In this document: positions 16,203 to 22,683 of the stretch, in pieces
Layout of the letters: every line of letters starts with the position of its first letter
Numbering within the stretch: position 1 is the first letter of the stretch
From: an uncultured Prevotellaceae bacterium
Lineage (GTDB): Bacteria; Bacteroidota; Bacteroidia; Bacteroidales; Bacteroidaceae
Reading direction: 5' to 3'
DNA length: 37,095 nt
Assembly: GCA_946406435.1 (NCBI GenBank)
Contig: CAMJKP010000030.1
Location: 1-37,095 of the forward strand
Position numbers and translations under genes: made by a program
The notes under the pieces: model-generated
Told to the model about the DNA's origin: nothing
The model's database searches: none
The model's input: only the letters and a program-made list of their open reading frames with translations

Positions 16203-17189
16203 TTAGCCCGGATTGTTAGAAGGCTGAGCCAACTTGATAGCCTTGAACATACGAGCGTCAACAGTTTCAAACTCAACGCCAAAGAACATACGCATCTCGA
16301 ATGTAAGTGTATCTGGCGCATACTTACCAACATTAACACGCTCTATGTCTCCCATCTGATCGACACCAACAAGAATGTTTGACTTAGGTGTGATGTGGAT
16401 GTATTCAGAGTTTGCCTTGCCAACGATAGGAACGAGTTCACACTTACCCTGAGAACCTTCAAGATAAGTTTTTTCGAACTCTCTATTGTAAGGAAGCGCA
16501 CCATGATTTGTCTGGTAGCTATCACAATAAGCATCGTAGATGTCCTGAGAAATGAGCATCTTAACAGCTTGACCGCGAAGTTCATCGCTACATGAACGGT
16601 AATAAGCTTTCAGCTCACTCTCTGCGTTAGCAGATGATATCACAGAACTTGCCTCCAGATAGTTGTTCTTGTTAGTTGTAAGATTTCCTGCTGTCACGTC
16701 TGCTGCCGTAATTGTATCGAAGCCGTCAAACAATTTGTTTGTCGTAGTACCGTTCGCATCGCGAACAGCGGTGAACAGACAACTGTTAAGCTTTGCACCA
16801 ATCTGATTTGCAATGAGAGCAAGTGTGAGCTTTGCCAGATCAGTATTTTTTAGAGCTTCACCACTTGCCTGAGAAGCGAGGTGTCCCAAGACAGTAGAGA
16901 TTGCATCATTTGGCTCAAAGTCAGCATTGACAGAACCAAAGTACGTTTTCAACTCGCGCCAAATTGTCTGCAGATTTGCATCTTGTTTTGAATTTGGAAC
17001 GTATGGGCGAAGTTCAACATTGACACCAGCCTGACCAACACGCTGAGCATAGCGGATACCAGGGCGAAGTGTCATGTGCTTCAGGGAAGACTGAATTCCC
17101 TGTATAGGCATCATAAGCAATTGTTTACGATAGGTAGTCGCAGACTTGTCGAAGTCATTGACACCAAGAACAGTTAGACCTTTAGACAT
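16203..17189 (-). CDS. Major capsid protein, HK97-type
   Basis: The 328-residue protein follows the ClpP-like protease by two bases, the standard order for HK97-fold capsids. Features consistent with the fold are an Arg/Lys-rich N-arm, a long spine-helix region (LAKLTLALIANQIGAKLN), and a C-terminal A/P domain ending with IHITPKSNILVGVDQMGD and TFEMRMFFGVEFETVDARMF. It has no N-terminal delta domain of the size seen in HK97 itself. The separate scaffold is probably supplied by the Gln-rich tail of the protease gene. Confidence 0.8.
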   Translation of the reverse strand: MSKGLTVLGVNDFDKSATTYRKQLLMMPIQGIQSSLKHMTLRPGIRYAQRVGQAGVNVELRPYVPNSKQDANLQTIWRELKTYFGSVNADFEPNDAISTVLGHLASQASGEALKNTDLAKLTLALIANQIGAKLNSCLFTAVRDANGTTTNKLFDGFDTITAADVTAGNLTTNKNNYLEASSVISSANAESELKAYYRSCSDELRGQAVKMLISQDIYDAYCDSYQTNHGALPYNREFEKTYLEGSQGKCELVPIVGKANSEYIHITPKSNILVGVDQMGDIERVNVGKYAPDTLTFEMRMFFGVEFETVDARMFKAIKLAQPSNNPG

Positions 17190-17191
17190 AG

Positions 17192-18184
17192 TTATTCGAA
17201 CATTTTAGAAAGTTTGCTTGCCTCGGCAAGATTTGAAAGGAAGTCATTATCTTCTTCCTCCCCTTTACCATTACCACCGCCATTGTTGATGACAGAGGTA
17301 GGATCATCGATAGGCTTCTTCTGGAGCTCTTCGATGGTTGACTTGAGCGTTGCATTCTCGTTAGCGAGTGCAGTAATCTGAGCTTGCAAACTCTCCAAGG
17401 TAGGCTGCTGCTGCTGTTGCTGCTGCTGTTCCTGAGATTGCTGCTGTTGCTCTTGCTGTTGAGACTGCTGCTGTTGCTGCTGAGACTCCTGCTGCTGTTG
17501 CTGCTGATTGTTGTTCTGTTCCATATTCTTTGATTTAAAGAGTTTTGAGAGTTTTGCAAAAAGTGATTCCTCTTCATGCTTAAGCATTGAAGGGATTGGA
17601 ATACCCGCTTCTTTGAACTTGTCTTCCATAGAGGATGTAAGAACAACCTCCGACTTCTTTTCCTCTGTCTTGATGACTTCATCAATAAAGCCATACTCTT
17701 TGGCTTCGTCTGCGGTAAGCCACAGTTCCTTAGACATGAGAGAAAGCAGCTCGTCTGTTGTCTTGCCAGTACGCTTGGCGTATGCCCTTGCGACTGCAAT
17801 ATCAACCTTCATTGAGTTCTGACGAGTATGTTCAAGTTTTTCGATATGCTCCTTCAGTTGTTCCTCGTTCATGGAAGCCCATTCAAAGACAGTCACGCTG
17901 CACTTGTGAATCAAGTATAGCGCATCCTCTTCCATTGCTACGTGCTTGGCTCCCAGAGCTGCGATGGTAGCAGCTGAAGCATTCATTCCTCTGAAGGTGA
18001 CTGACACGTCACCGTGGTTTCTGAATGCGGAGGAAACCGAAAGACCAGTATGAGTATAGCCTCCAAGCGAGTCAATGAGGACACACACGGGACTATCCTT
18101 CTTTTTATTCAGGACGTAATCGATGTAATCGGAATCGAAGTCCCAACCACCGACAAAGCCCTTTAATGTTAGATCGTAAGTCAT
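17192..18184 (-). CDS. ClpP-like capsid maturation protease with Gln-rich scaffold tail
   Basis: In this 330-residue protein, residues 1-172 are a ClpP/S14 peptidase domain: nucleophile Ser70 in GMNASAATIAALGA, catalytic His93 in YLIHKC, and the conserved ADEAKEYGFIDEV near 158-170. Residues 221-260 are almost pure Gln with Ser/Glu breaks. A coiled coil (262-292) and an acidic tail follow. This is the head-protease-plus-scaffold arrangement of many tailed phages. Met221 starts exactly at the Gln tract, so an internally initiated scaffold protein, as in lambda C/Nu3, is possible. Transcription starts from the late promoter at 18205-18239. Confidence 0.88.
   Translation of the reverse strand: MTYDLTLKGFVGGWDFDSDYIDYVLNKKKDSPVCVLIDSLGGYTHTGLSVSSAFRNHGDVSVTFRGMNASAATIAALGAKHVAMEEDALYLIHKCSVTVFEWASMNEEQLKEHIEKLEHTRQNSMKVDIAVARAYAKRTGKTTDELLSLMSKELWLTADEAKEYGFIDEVIKTEEKKSEVVLTSSMEDKFKEAGIPIPSMLKHEEESLFAKLSKLFKSKNMEQNNNQQQQQQESQQQQQQSQQQEQQQQSQEQQQQQQQQPTLESLQAQITALANENATLKSTIEELQKKPIDDPTSVINNGGGNGKGEEEDNDFLSNLAEASKLSKMFE
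17396..17518. repeat. Trinucleotide-rich (CAG/CAA) tract coding poly-Gln
   Basis: On the plus strand this segment is a run of CTG, TTG and TTC triplets, giving about 40 residues of Gln with a few Ser and Glu on the minus strand. Mixed CAG/CAA codons with interruptions suggest selection for the amino acids as well as slippage. Length polymorphism among related phages would be expected. Confidence 0.85.
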
Positions 18185-18204
18185 ATTATATAATGTTTAT
18201 ATTG

Positions 18205-18239
18205 CAAATGTACTTATACAAAGCACATTTGCAAAAGAC
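18205..18239 (-). promoter_or_regulatory. Late promoter of the protease-capsid operon
   Basis: The leftward -7 TACATTTG (18212-18205) has a 19-bp spacer and a -33 TTTTG inside GTCTTTTG (18239-18232). It belongs to the same set as the promoters at 1209, 5795 and 11084. It would give a short leader ahead of the ATG at 18184. Confidence 0.75.
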
Positions 18240-18240
18240 C

Positions 18241-18660
18241 TTACATATAGCATTCTATTGGAGTAAAAGCGCTTTTCATACTGATTTCATAGGTATGCAC
18301 TTTCGGATCTCCGTTAGGAGCGCCCGAACTCGAAGAGCGTCCAACCATAGGCATCCGCACGTCATCGCCAAGCATGAAAGCCCGTCCGTCTTCCAGTTCT
18401 ACGGCATAGCACCAACCAATGAGCGGTAAGTCATTATTCGATCTGAAGGTAAGTTTTGCCTCTGATACTTTGCCGTTATTCTCTACTTTAGTAGTCGCTG
18501 TGAGGATGGGAACGCCAAAGAACTGCACTTTGTTCCTGCTGTAAGGACAAATAACCTTTTGTTTCCCGGCTGCCATAAGCTCACAGTTCCGAGGCGCAAG
18601 TGCGTGAGGAAAACGGATGATGTTTCTCACTCCCGGATAGTTAGTTTGAATATCTGCCAT
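18241..18660 (-). CDS. Phage protein of unknown function near the head genes
   Basis: The 139-residue beta-rich protein (VPILTATTKVENNGKVSEAK, LIGWCYAVELEDGRAFMLGD) has a Ser/Gly loop (GRSSSSGAPNGD). It has no signal or membrane segment. It is separated from the protease gene by the late promoter, so it belongs to the transcript starting at about 19,270. It could be a minor head or tail protein. Not recognised. Confidence 0.55.
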   Translation of the reverse strand: MADIQTNYPGVRNIIRFPHALAPRNCELMAAGKQKVICPYSRNKVQFFGVPILTATTKVENNGKVSEAKLTFRSNNDLPLIGWCYAVELEDGRAFMLGDDVRMPMVGRSSSSGAPNGDPKVHTYEISMKSAFTPIECYM

Positions 18661-18760
18661 ATTGCTAAGATTTTAATTATTATTTTTATTTCAACCTTGT
18701 GACATTCAGCGTTTTAAGTAACGGTTAAAAAAGATTAAAAAAGTCATTATTTAACTTTTA

Positions 18761-19234
18761 TTAACTCGAAACACTTTCCGCTATTCGCCTGTTATAGGCT
18801 TTGCGGATTCGGTAGTACATCTGACGTATGGATTCCCAGTTAGTATCTCCTCTCACTCCGCTGATGCCGTGTTTCTCCATGAATGCTGAGATAGCGTCAC
18901 CAATATCCGCTTTGCAATTTTCCAAGGTATGCAGCTCTTTCCACATTTGAATTTTGAAGCGGTTCTGAATTGCTGACTCCAGGGCATCGACGGCTTTAGG
19001 TGGTAGGTAGTTGAACTTACGGACATCGAGAGTCTTGTACGTGGGGATATATACAAGACAGTTAGCATCTGGAATGCACTCAGCATTTTCAGGTTTCTCC
19101 TTCAGAAAGTACTTAACGATTGTTGATTCATTACTCTCCTTGATAAGTCTCACCGGGTAGTTACCTCCGTTTTCATGGATAAACCACTCACGGAGGTAAG
19201 GCGTAAGCTTGATTGCGATTGTGTAGTCTGACAT
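18761..19234 (-). CDS. First protein of the late operon, unknown, possible DNA-binding
   Basis: In this 157-residue protein the N-terminal 60 residues are alpha/beta (IAIKLTPYLREWFIHENGGN). The C-terminal part is basic and helical (SIRQMYYRIRKAYNRRIAE) and could bind DNA. It is the first gene after a promoter (19277-19284) overlapped by repeats that also occur in the immunity region, so its expression is probably under repressor control. That makes it a candidate for the regulator that activates the GTCTTTTG late promoters, but there is no direct evidence. The start is the first ATG, 40 bases after the predicted transcription start. Confidence 0.55.
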   Translation of the reverse strand: MSDYTIAIKLTPYLREWFIHENGGNYPVRLIKESNESTIVKYFLKEKPENAECIPDANCLVYIPTYKTLDVRKFNYLPPKAVDALESAIQNRFKIQMWKELHTLENCKADIGDAISAFMEKHGISGVRGDTNWESIRQMYYRIRKAYNRRIAESVSS

Positions 19235-19276
19235 AGTGGTAACAGTTATAGGTATTCGATTGATTGTTTATTGGTG

Positions 19277-19323
19277 CAAAGATACAAAAAAATAAACAAA
19301 ACACTTTATTAAAATAAACAAAA
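19277..19323 (-). promoter_or_regulatory. Promoter of the late-operon head with two operator-like repeats
   Basis: The leftward -7 TATCTTTG (19284-19277) matches TAnnTTTG. Upstream are two identical AAATAAACAAAA repeats (19290-19301 and 19312-19323) with a 22-bp period, about two helical turns, flanking a TTTATTAAAAT word (19305-19315) at the -33 position. Both words recur in the immunity region (30851-30899), suggesting that one repressor controls both sites. Confidence 0.55.
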
Positions 19324-19463
19324 TATTGATTGAAACACCAATATTTACCTATTTCCGTCATTTGGAGCGCCCGAAATCTGAGGGCGCAACGCGGTTTCCG
19401 CAATTTCGACAAAAAGAAATCCCCTCCCGAAATGGGAAGGGAATTGTTTAACAATGGCTGAAA

Positions 19464-19721
19464 TCATGATATTTGAATGCTTTCGGTTCTGAACTTAGTC
19501 CATTGCTCTAGGTAGTCAGATATTGTGTCGGCATCCTGTAGCAATGTGCTTTTGTATTCATAACCGCCCTTATAGGCGATAGTTAGTTGTACCCCTTCAT
19601 TATTTAGGCACATGTAAGAGAAATTGTAACTAATCTCCCAGTCGATTTGAAGTTCTTTAACCTCTTTGCGGAAATTGGAAATGTCATTTCCTATGTTTCC
19701 AATGATGATGATTTTATTCAT
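19464..19721 (-). CDS. Small phage protein, unknown
   Basis: The 85-residue protein starts MNKIIIIGNIGNDISNF and alternates strands with two helices. It has no membrane or signal segment and no motif that I recognise. It overlaps the upstream 64-residue gene by 4 bases (ATGA), so the pair is co-translated. It forms part of the accessory module between ardA and the late operon. Confidence 0.55.
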   Translation of the reverse strand: MNKIIIIGNIGNDISNFRKEVKELQIDWEISYNFSYMCLNNEGVQLTIAYKGGYEYKSTLLQDADTISDYLEQWTKFRTESIQIS

Positions 19722-19912
19722 AATGCAGCTTGTTTAAGATTATGTCGAATTGTTTCCCTAGAAACTTTTTTTAAATCAAATGAAAAGAAATGACTATTGT
19801 TGTATATTTCTTCTATGCTCTTTCCTCTCTTCTCAAATTCTTCATCTACTGCAAGAAAGCATTGTCTCTTGCAATAAGGATTATATACTGATATCATTTT
19901 CCATTTTGTCAT
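19718..19912 (-). CDS. Small phage protein, unknown
   Basis: The 64-residue basic protein has three Cys (one pair in CKRQC) and a helical second half. It has no known domain. A -7 element (TAACTTTG, 19967-19960) about 50 bases upstream gives it a plausible promoter. Its stop overlaps the start of the 85-residue gene. Confidence 0.5.
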   Translation of the reverse strand: MTKWKMISVYNPYCKRQCFLAVDEEFEKRGKSIEEIYNNSHFFSFDLKKVSRETIRHNLKQAAL

Positions 19913-19959
19913 TATGTGCCGATTATCCGTTATTCGGGAGGGCTGAATTGTTTATATTG

Positions 19960-19967
19960 CAAAGTTA
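19960..19967 (-). promoter_or_regulatory. Probable promoter -7 element
   Basis: The leftward TAACTTTG matches TAnnTTTG and points to the two small genes at 19912 and 19721. The -33 region is not a good TTTG, so strength is uncertain. Confidence 0.45.
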
Positions 19968-19990
19968 TTAATATTCTTTCGGTTTCCAAG

Positions 19991-20019
19991 TGTTTACCGC
20001 CACTAATGGCGGTAAAACA
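19991..20019 (-). other. Hairpin overlapping the ardA stop codon
   Basis: TTTACCGCCA (19993-20002) and TGGCGGTAAA (20007-20016) form a perfect 10-bp stem. The ardA TAG stop lies in the four-base loop. No T run follows on either strand, so it looks more like an mRNA-end stabiliser or processing site than a terminator. Confidence 0.5.
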
Positions 20020-20623
20020 CATATCCACTATCTTCATAATATCCATCATATCCCAAATCTCGTGCAAACTTTTCGTAGTCGAAATATGTCTTCGCGAACT
20101 CCGGGAGGTCGTAACATTCATCCACAAACTGCTCCGCATAGTCTTCTAGGCTGCCATATTCGCCCATATAATCATCATCGAAGTGGTCGAAATCATCATC
20201 AGAGAAAAGATTATACCATACAGAAAACGCTTCGCCATTCTCGGAATATTTTTCGTACCATTCCATTATCTTCTCGAATGTATCACGCCCGAAACATTCT
20301 GAATACATAGAACTTGGGAAGCCTTGGAAGTCTTGAAACATAAACTCTGGGTCTTCCTCGTCCTTGTGTATCTCACGGCACACCTCATAGAATGTGTCGT
20401 AATCCTCACACGCTGAAAGGCTAATCCATTTGCCGTAAATAGAGCCTTCATTATACTTGCGATATGTGCCGACGTAAACCATCGGGTCATCCTCATTGTC
20501 AGCGAGGTAGTCAGATATGTTGAGAGTGCAAGAGCTCTGAGAACCTTTTTCAATTTCGGATGCAACAGGCATTGTTGGTAGGATGCTGTTGCCGTTGACT
20601 GTGTTAAGAACTGAATTTTTCAT
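20003..20623 (-). CDS. ardA: ArdA-type antirestriction protein
   Basis: The 206-residue, very acidic protein shows the ArdA signature: MVYVGTYRKYNEGSIYGKW, then FQDFQGFP, a long Asp/Glu-rich middle (DDDFDHFDDDYMGEYGSLED) and the C-terminal FAKTYFDYEKFARDLGYDGYY. ArdA dimers mimic B-form DNA and block type I restriction enzymes, protecting incoming phage DNA and later restricting-modifying competition. A roughly 30-residue N-terminal extension precedes the family core. The gene is preceded by a highly structured element (20628-20875) whose closing inverted repeat begins 5 bases from the ATG. No canonical promoter lies between this element and the gene. Confidence 0.88.
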   Translation of the reverse strand: MKNSVLNTVNGNSILPTMPVASEIEKGSQSSCTLNISDYLADNEDDPMVYVGTYRKYNEGSIYGKWISLSACEDYDTFYEVCREIHKDEEDPEFMFQDFQGFPSSMYSECFGRDTFEKIMEWYEKYSENGEAFSVWYNLFSDDDFDHFDDDYMGEYGSLEDYAEQFVDECYDLPEFAKTYFDYEKFARDLGYDGYYEDSGYVFYRH

Positions 20624-20627
20624 ATTA

Positions 20628-20875
20628 CTTTTGTTTTAATTGTTAGACATGCCGATCATGCTTTCGCTCGATCACCTTTTTCGATGCCTAACAACTGCGC
20701 TGAAAGTTCTCAGGGCAAGAGATAGCGGTAATTATTTTCCCTTGTGGTGGGCAGATTTGCCAGAATGGGAAATCTGAAAATAATTGCCGATACGCCCTTG
20801 ACTACAGAACTAGCGTAGTAACTTTGCATCGAAAAGGGATTGGGCGCATCATCGACACGTCAATTAAAACAAAAG
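20628..20875 (-). ncRNA. Candidate structured RNA/DNA element upstream of ardA
   Basis: A perfect 15-bp inverted repeat (CTTTTGTTTTAATTG at 20628-20642 with 20861-20875) encloses two further folds. One is an extended hairpin: 20675-20687 pairs with 20826-20838 (13 bp), 20694-20701 with 20812-20819, 20705-20710 with 20806-20811, 20712-20716 with 20794-20798, and 20726-20739 with 20776-20789 (14 bp). The other is a hairpin (20654-20672) whose minus-strand loop is GAAA, a GNRA tetraloop, which favours a leftward RNA. It could be a regulatory leader that hides the ardA start site, a small RNA, or a single-strand-type promoter/origin. It matches no RNA class I know. The fold is read by eye. Confidence 0.6.
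20797..20826 (+). promoter_or_regulatory. Possible rightward promoter inside the structured element
   Basis: TAACTTTG (20819-20826) matches the -7 consensus, with CTTG 18 bases upstream. The site sits in the 3' arm of the ardA-leader fold. A transcript would run antisense to the 32-residue gene at 21049. It may be a chance match. Confidence 0.3.
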
Positions 20876-20950
20876 AAAGAACACGGTCAACATCAGGGAA
20901 CCATCATACTACCAACACGAAAATGCCAGTAGCAGACGAATCATAAAGAA
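20839..20950. other. Gene-free remainder between the structured element and a small gene
   Basis: Apart from the closing inverted repeat ending at 20875, I see no open frame with a sensible start, no promoter matching the host consensus on the minus strand and no terminator. Leftward transcription of ardA probably reads through from the promoter at 21464. Confidence 0.4.
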
Positions 20951-21049
20951 TCATTCACTCATTTTATCTACTAGTTCTTTGAACTTAGGAGATACGTTGT
21001 AGGCTATGAATAGCGCTACAGCAATAATAAAATAAACAATAGCTTCCAT
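20951..21049 (-). CDS. 32-residue single-helix membrane peptide
   Basis: A short frame, ATG at 21049 to TGA at 20951, encodes a hydrophobic helix (AIVYFIIAVALFIAYNV) followed by a charged tail (PKFKELVDKMSE). It begins 16 bases after the stop of the upstream 117-residue gene in the same direction, which supports it as a real cistron. Function unknown. Small membrane peptides of this kind are frequent in phage accessory modules. Confidence 0.5.
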   Translation of the reverse strand: MEAIVYFIIAVALFIAYNVSPKFKELVDKMSE

Positions 21050-21064
21050 ACTTTTAAATTAAAA

Positions 21065-21418
21065 TTATAACATACTTGGAACTTCATCAGAGAGGATCAT
21101 CACATTATGAGTCCCCCATTTCTGTTCTTTGAACTTAACACCTTTATTTTTGAGGACGGCTTTAACCGTTGAGTAGAAGAGATTGCTAGGCATAGGCTCT
21201 AATTGTTCTTTGAAGTATTCCTTCAGAACATCTTCAATACAATCTGTAATACCGTTCAGAGAACCATCACTAAGCCCGACGGCAATTGTTCTTCTGACTC
21301 CGAGGTTAAAGCTGCGCCTCCAGCCTTTGTCTGGATCATACCAGTTGTCAACCTCGATTGCGCCTAACATAGGCAAAAAATCCTCGTAGAGTTGTGTATA
21401 TTCTAATGCTACTACCAT
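21065..21418 (-). CDS. Phage protein of unknown function
   Basis: I choose the ATG at 21418 (117 residues, MVVALEYTQLYEDF). The frame runs further up to 21493, but the promoter -7 box at 21464-21471 lies inside that extension. The protein is soluble, with a mixed alpha/beta pattern and no known motif; ITDCIEDVLKEYFKEQ is a clear amphipathic helix. It heads a leftward unit (this gene, the 32-residue peptide and probably ardA), divergent from the XRE regulator at 21614. Confidence 0.6.
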   Translation of the reverse strand: MVVALEYTQLYEDFLPMLGAIEVDNWYDPDKGWRRSFNLGVRRTIAVGLSDGSLNGITDCIEDVLKEYFKEQLEPMPSNLFYSTVKAVLKNKGVKFKEQKWGTHNVMILSDEVPSML

Positions 21419-21463
21419 AATTGAACCAGTTAAAAATTTTACTTCAATAAACTTTTTGTGATG

Positions 21464-21495
21464 CAAAGTTATATATAATAAAAGAAAATACAAAA
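21464..21495 (-). promoter_or_regulatory. Leftward promoter of the ardA-side unit
   Basis: A -33 TTTTG (21495-21491), a 19-bp spacer and a -7 TAACTTTG (21471-21464) form a canonical Bacteroidetes promoter. It lies 72 bases from and divergent to the promoter of the XRE gene, so both may be controlled by that regulator. Confidence 0.75.
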
Positions 21496-21543
21496 TTTCT
21501 TTGCGATAAAATTTTATTTTGGCTAAATTTTTAACATTTTAAG

Positions 21544-21575
21544 TTTGGTTTATATTTATTTTATGTGTAAATTTG
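21544..21575 (+). promoter_or_regulatory. Promoter of the XRE regulator gene
   Basis: A -33 TTTG (21544-21547), a 20-bp spacer and a -7 TAAATTTG (21568-21575) predict a transcript start near 21582, downstream of the frame's first possible start, which fixes translation at the ATG at 21614. Confidence 0.7.
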
Positions 21576-21613
21576 CATCGTATTTAAGTTTTGCCATAAT
21601 AAAATATTTGAAT

Positions 21614-21853
21614 ATGAATTTGAGAATAAAGAAGATCCTGAAAGAAAAAGGTCTTACAGCTGCACAACTTGCAGACAAACTAGGCATAACACATGGTGCT
21701 ATGTCGTTAACAATAAACGGGAATCCTACGCTTTCCACTCTGGAGAAGATTGCCGAAGCTTTGGACGTGCAAGTTGTTGACCTTTTCGAGAACAAGACCA
21801 CAACAGCCAACTGTCCGCATTGTGGAAAGCCAATCAGCATAGAATTGAAATAG
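21614..21853 (+). CDS. XRE-family HTH regulator with a C-terminal CxxC
   Basis: In the 79-residue protein from ATG 21614, residues 4-58 are a classic XRE/Cro helix-turn-helix: LKEKGLTAAQLADKLGITHGAMS followed by LSTLEKIAEALDVQVVDLF. The C-terminus has a short CPHCGK, half of a zinc ribbon. It is transcribed divergently from the ardA-side unit and ends in its own terminator. It probably controls that divergent promoter pair; it is unlikely to be the main immunity repressor, which sits at 30,960. Confidence 0.82.
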   Translation: MNLRIKKILKEKGLTAAQLADKLGITHGAMSLTINGNPTLSTLEKIAEALDVQVVDLFENKTTTANCPHCGKPISIELK

Positions 21854-21894
21854 AATCACCTTTATTTAAAATGAACAATAGTTTCATAACAGAA

Positions 21895-21925
21895 GAGGTT
21901 TGCCTGTGAAGGTAAGCCTCTTTTT
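21895..21925 (+). terminator. Terminator of the XRE regulator gene
   Basis: An 11-bp stem with two G-T pairs (21895-21905 with 21910-21920), a GTGA loop and a following TTTTT run form a good rightward rho-independent terminator. Confidence 0.75.
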
Positions 21926-22130
21926 ATTTGGGTTTGCTATTATAATTGCAATGATTGCTATTATAATTGCAATGATTGCTATCATTTGCCCAGTACCGGG
22001 GAAATGTTAGTAACTCCTATGTGATTCCCAAGTGATTCCTATGTGATTCCCATTTTCAATAAGAGCAACATAAGAGCAGCATAAGAGGAAGAACGGATTT
22101 ACAACGGATGAAGAACGGAGGAAGAACGAA
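21926..22130. repeat. Gene-free iteron-like tandem repeats
   Basis: A 21-bp unit is repeated exactly at 21934-21954 and 21955-21975, with a third partial copy to 21982; each full copy holds the palindrome ATTGCAAT. Then TCCTATGTGATTCCCA occurs at 22015-22030 and 22037-22052 (22-bp period), followed by short ATAAGAGCA and AACGGA repeats to about 22130. No gene is visible. Periods of 21-22 bp place binding sites on one face of the helix, as in iterons of replication origins or regulator arrays. Confidence 0.65.
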
Positions 22131-22132
22131 GG

Positions 22133-22166
22133 CAAAAAAAATGCCCTACCATATTCTGGCAGGGCA
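22133..22166 (-). terminator. Terminator of the hicAB operon
   Basis: TGCCCT/AGGGCA arms (22142-22147 with 22161-22166), extended by CC/GG pairs inside, are followed leftward by eight T (complement of 22133-22140). It is a strong terminator just past the hicB stop. Confidence 0.85.
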
Positions 22167-22192
22167 GTATTATTAATAAAAAAAATGTTTAC

Positions 22193-22594
22193 TTAGAATG
22201 TCGCAAATGACAATTTCTCTTTAATTCTGTTCATGGTAGTTCTCAACTTCTGATATTGCATTTCGCTTGCTACTGCATGTCCAGAAGCATACTGGCGTAG
22301 TTGAGACTTGTTGATTCCTGCTTCATCAGCAATTTTGCTGATATTAAAGAAAGGAAACATGCTAAAGAACGACTGAATATCATACTTGTATGTAATTTCG
22401 AATTCAGGAGTTTCGATACCATCCTCTGCGTTCATTTCCTTCATTTCTTCATAACACGCAAGCATATCCTCTCGTGCCTGTTCTGCTGTCTCACCATAGC
22501 CTGCAATACCATAGTTGCCCAGATTCTCTGTAATACTGCATGAATACATTCCGTCTGGAGTCATTTCCATGATGGCTGTTACTGGCAATTTCAT
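22193..22594 (-). CDS. hicB: HicB-family antitoxin
   Basis: In this 133-residue protein the N-terminal half is the HicB fold: ITENLGNYGIAGYGETAEQAREDMLACYEEM, an alpha/beta partial RNase H-like domain that covers the toxin active site. The C-terminal half carries a helix-turn-helix (ISKIADEAGINKSQLRQYASG) that would bind the operator. HicB neutralises HicA and represses the pair. It is the second gene of the operon, 89 bases after hicA, with a GNRA hairpin in between and a terminator behind. Confidence 0.88.
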   Translation of the reverse strand: MKLPVTAIMEMTPDGMYSCSITENLGNYGIAGYGETAEQAREDMLACYEEMKEMNAEDGIETPEFEITYKYDIQSFFSMFPFFNISKIADEAGINKSQLRQYASGHAVASEMQYQKLRTTMNRIKEKLSFATF

Positions 22595-22657
22595 AATTGT
22601 AGTTGTTAAGTTGTTAATTTGTTGATGTTTAGCTAATATTCGAGTAGCAAGTGGCGA

Positions 22658-22677
22658 GGAGAGTCTTTCGACTCTCC
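22658..22677 (-). other. GNRA-capped hairpin between hicA and hicB
   Basis: GGAGAGTC (22658-22665) pairs perfectly with GACTCTCC (22670-22677). In the leftward transcript the loop is GAAA, a GNRA tetraloop. With no T run it is not a terminator. It may protect or separate the hicB message, or adjust the toxin-to-antitoxin ratio. Confidence 0.55.
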
Positions 22678-22683
22678 GATTGC

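Noticed and set aside
17396..17518. CRISPR-like or tandem-repeat array
   Set aside because: The repeats are in-frame CAG/CAA codons inside the protease gene, without spacers.
20628..20875. Insertion element (MITE) interpretation of the 15-bp inverted repeats
   Set aside because: No target-site duplication flanks the repeats, and the interior is an ordered set of helices rather than unique filler, so an RNA or DNA structural role fits better.
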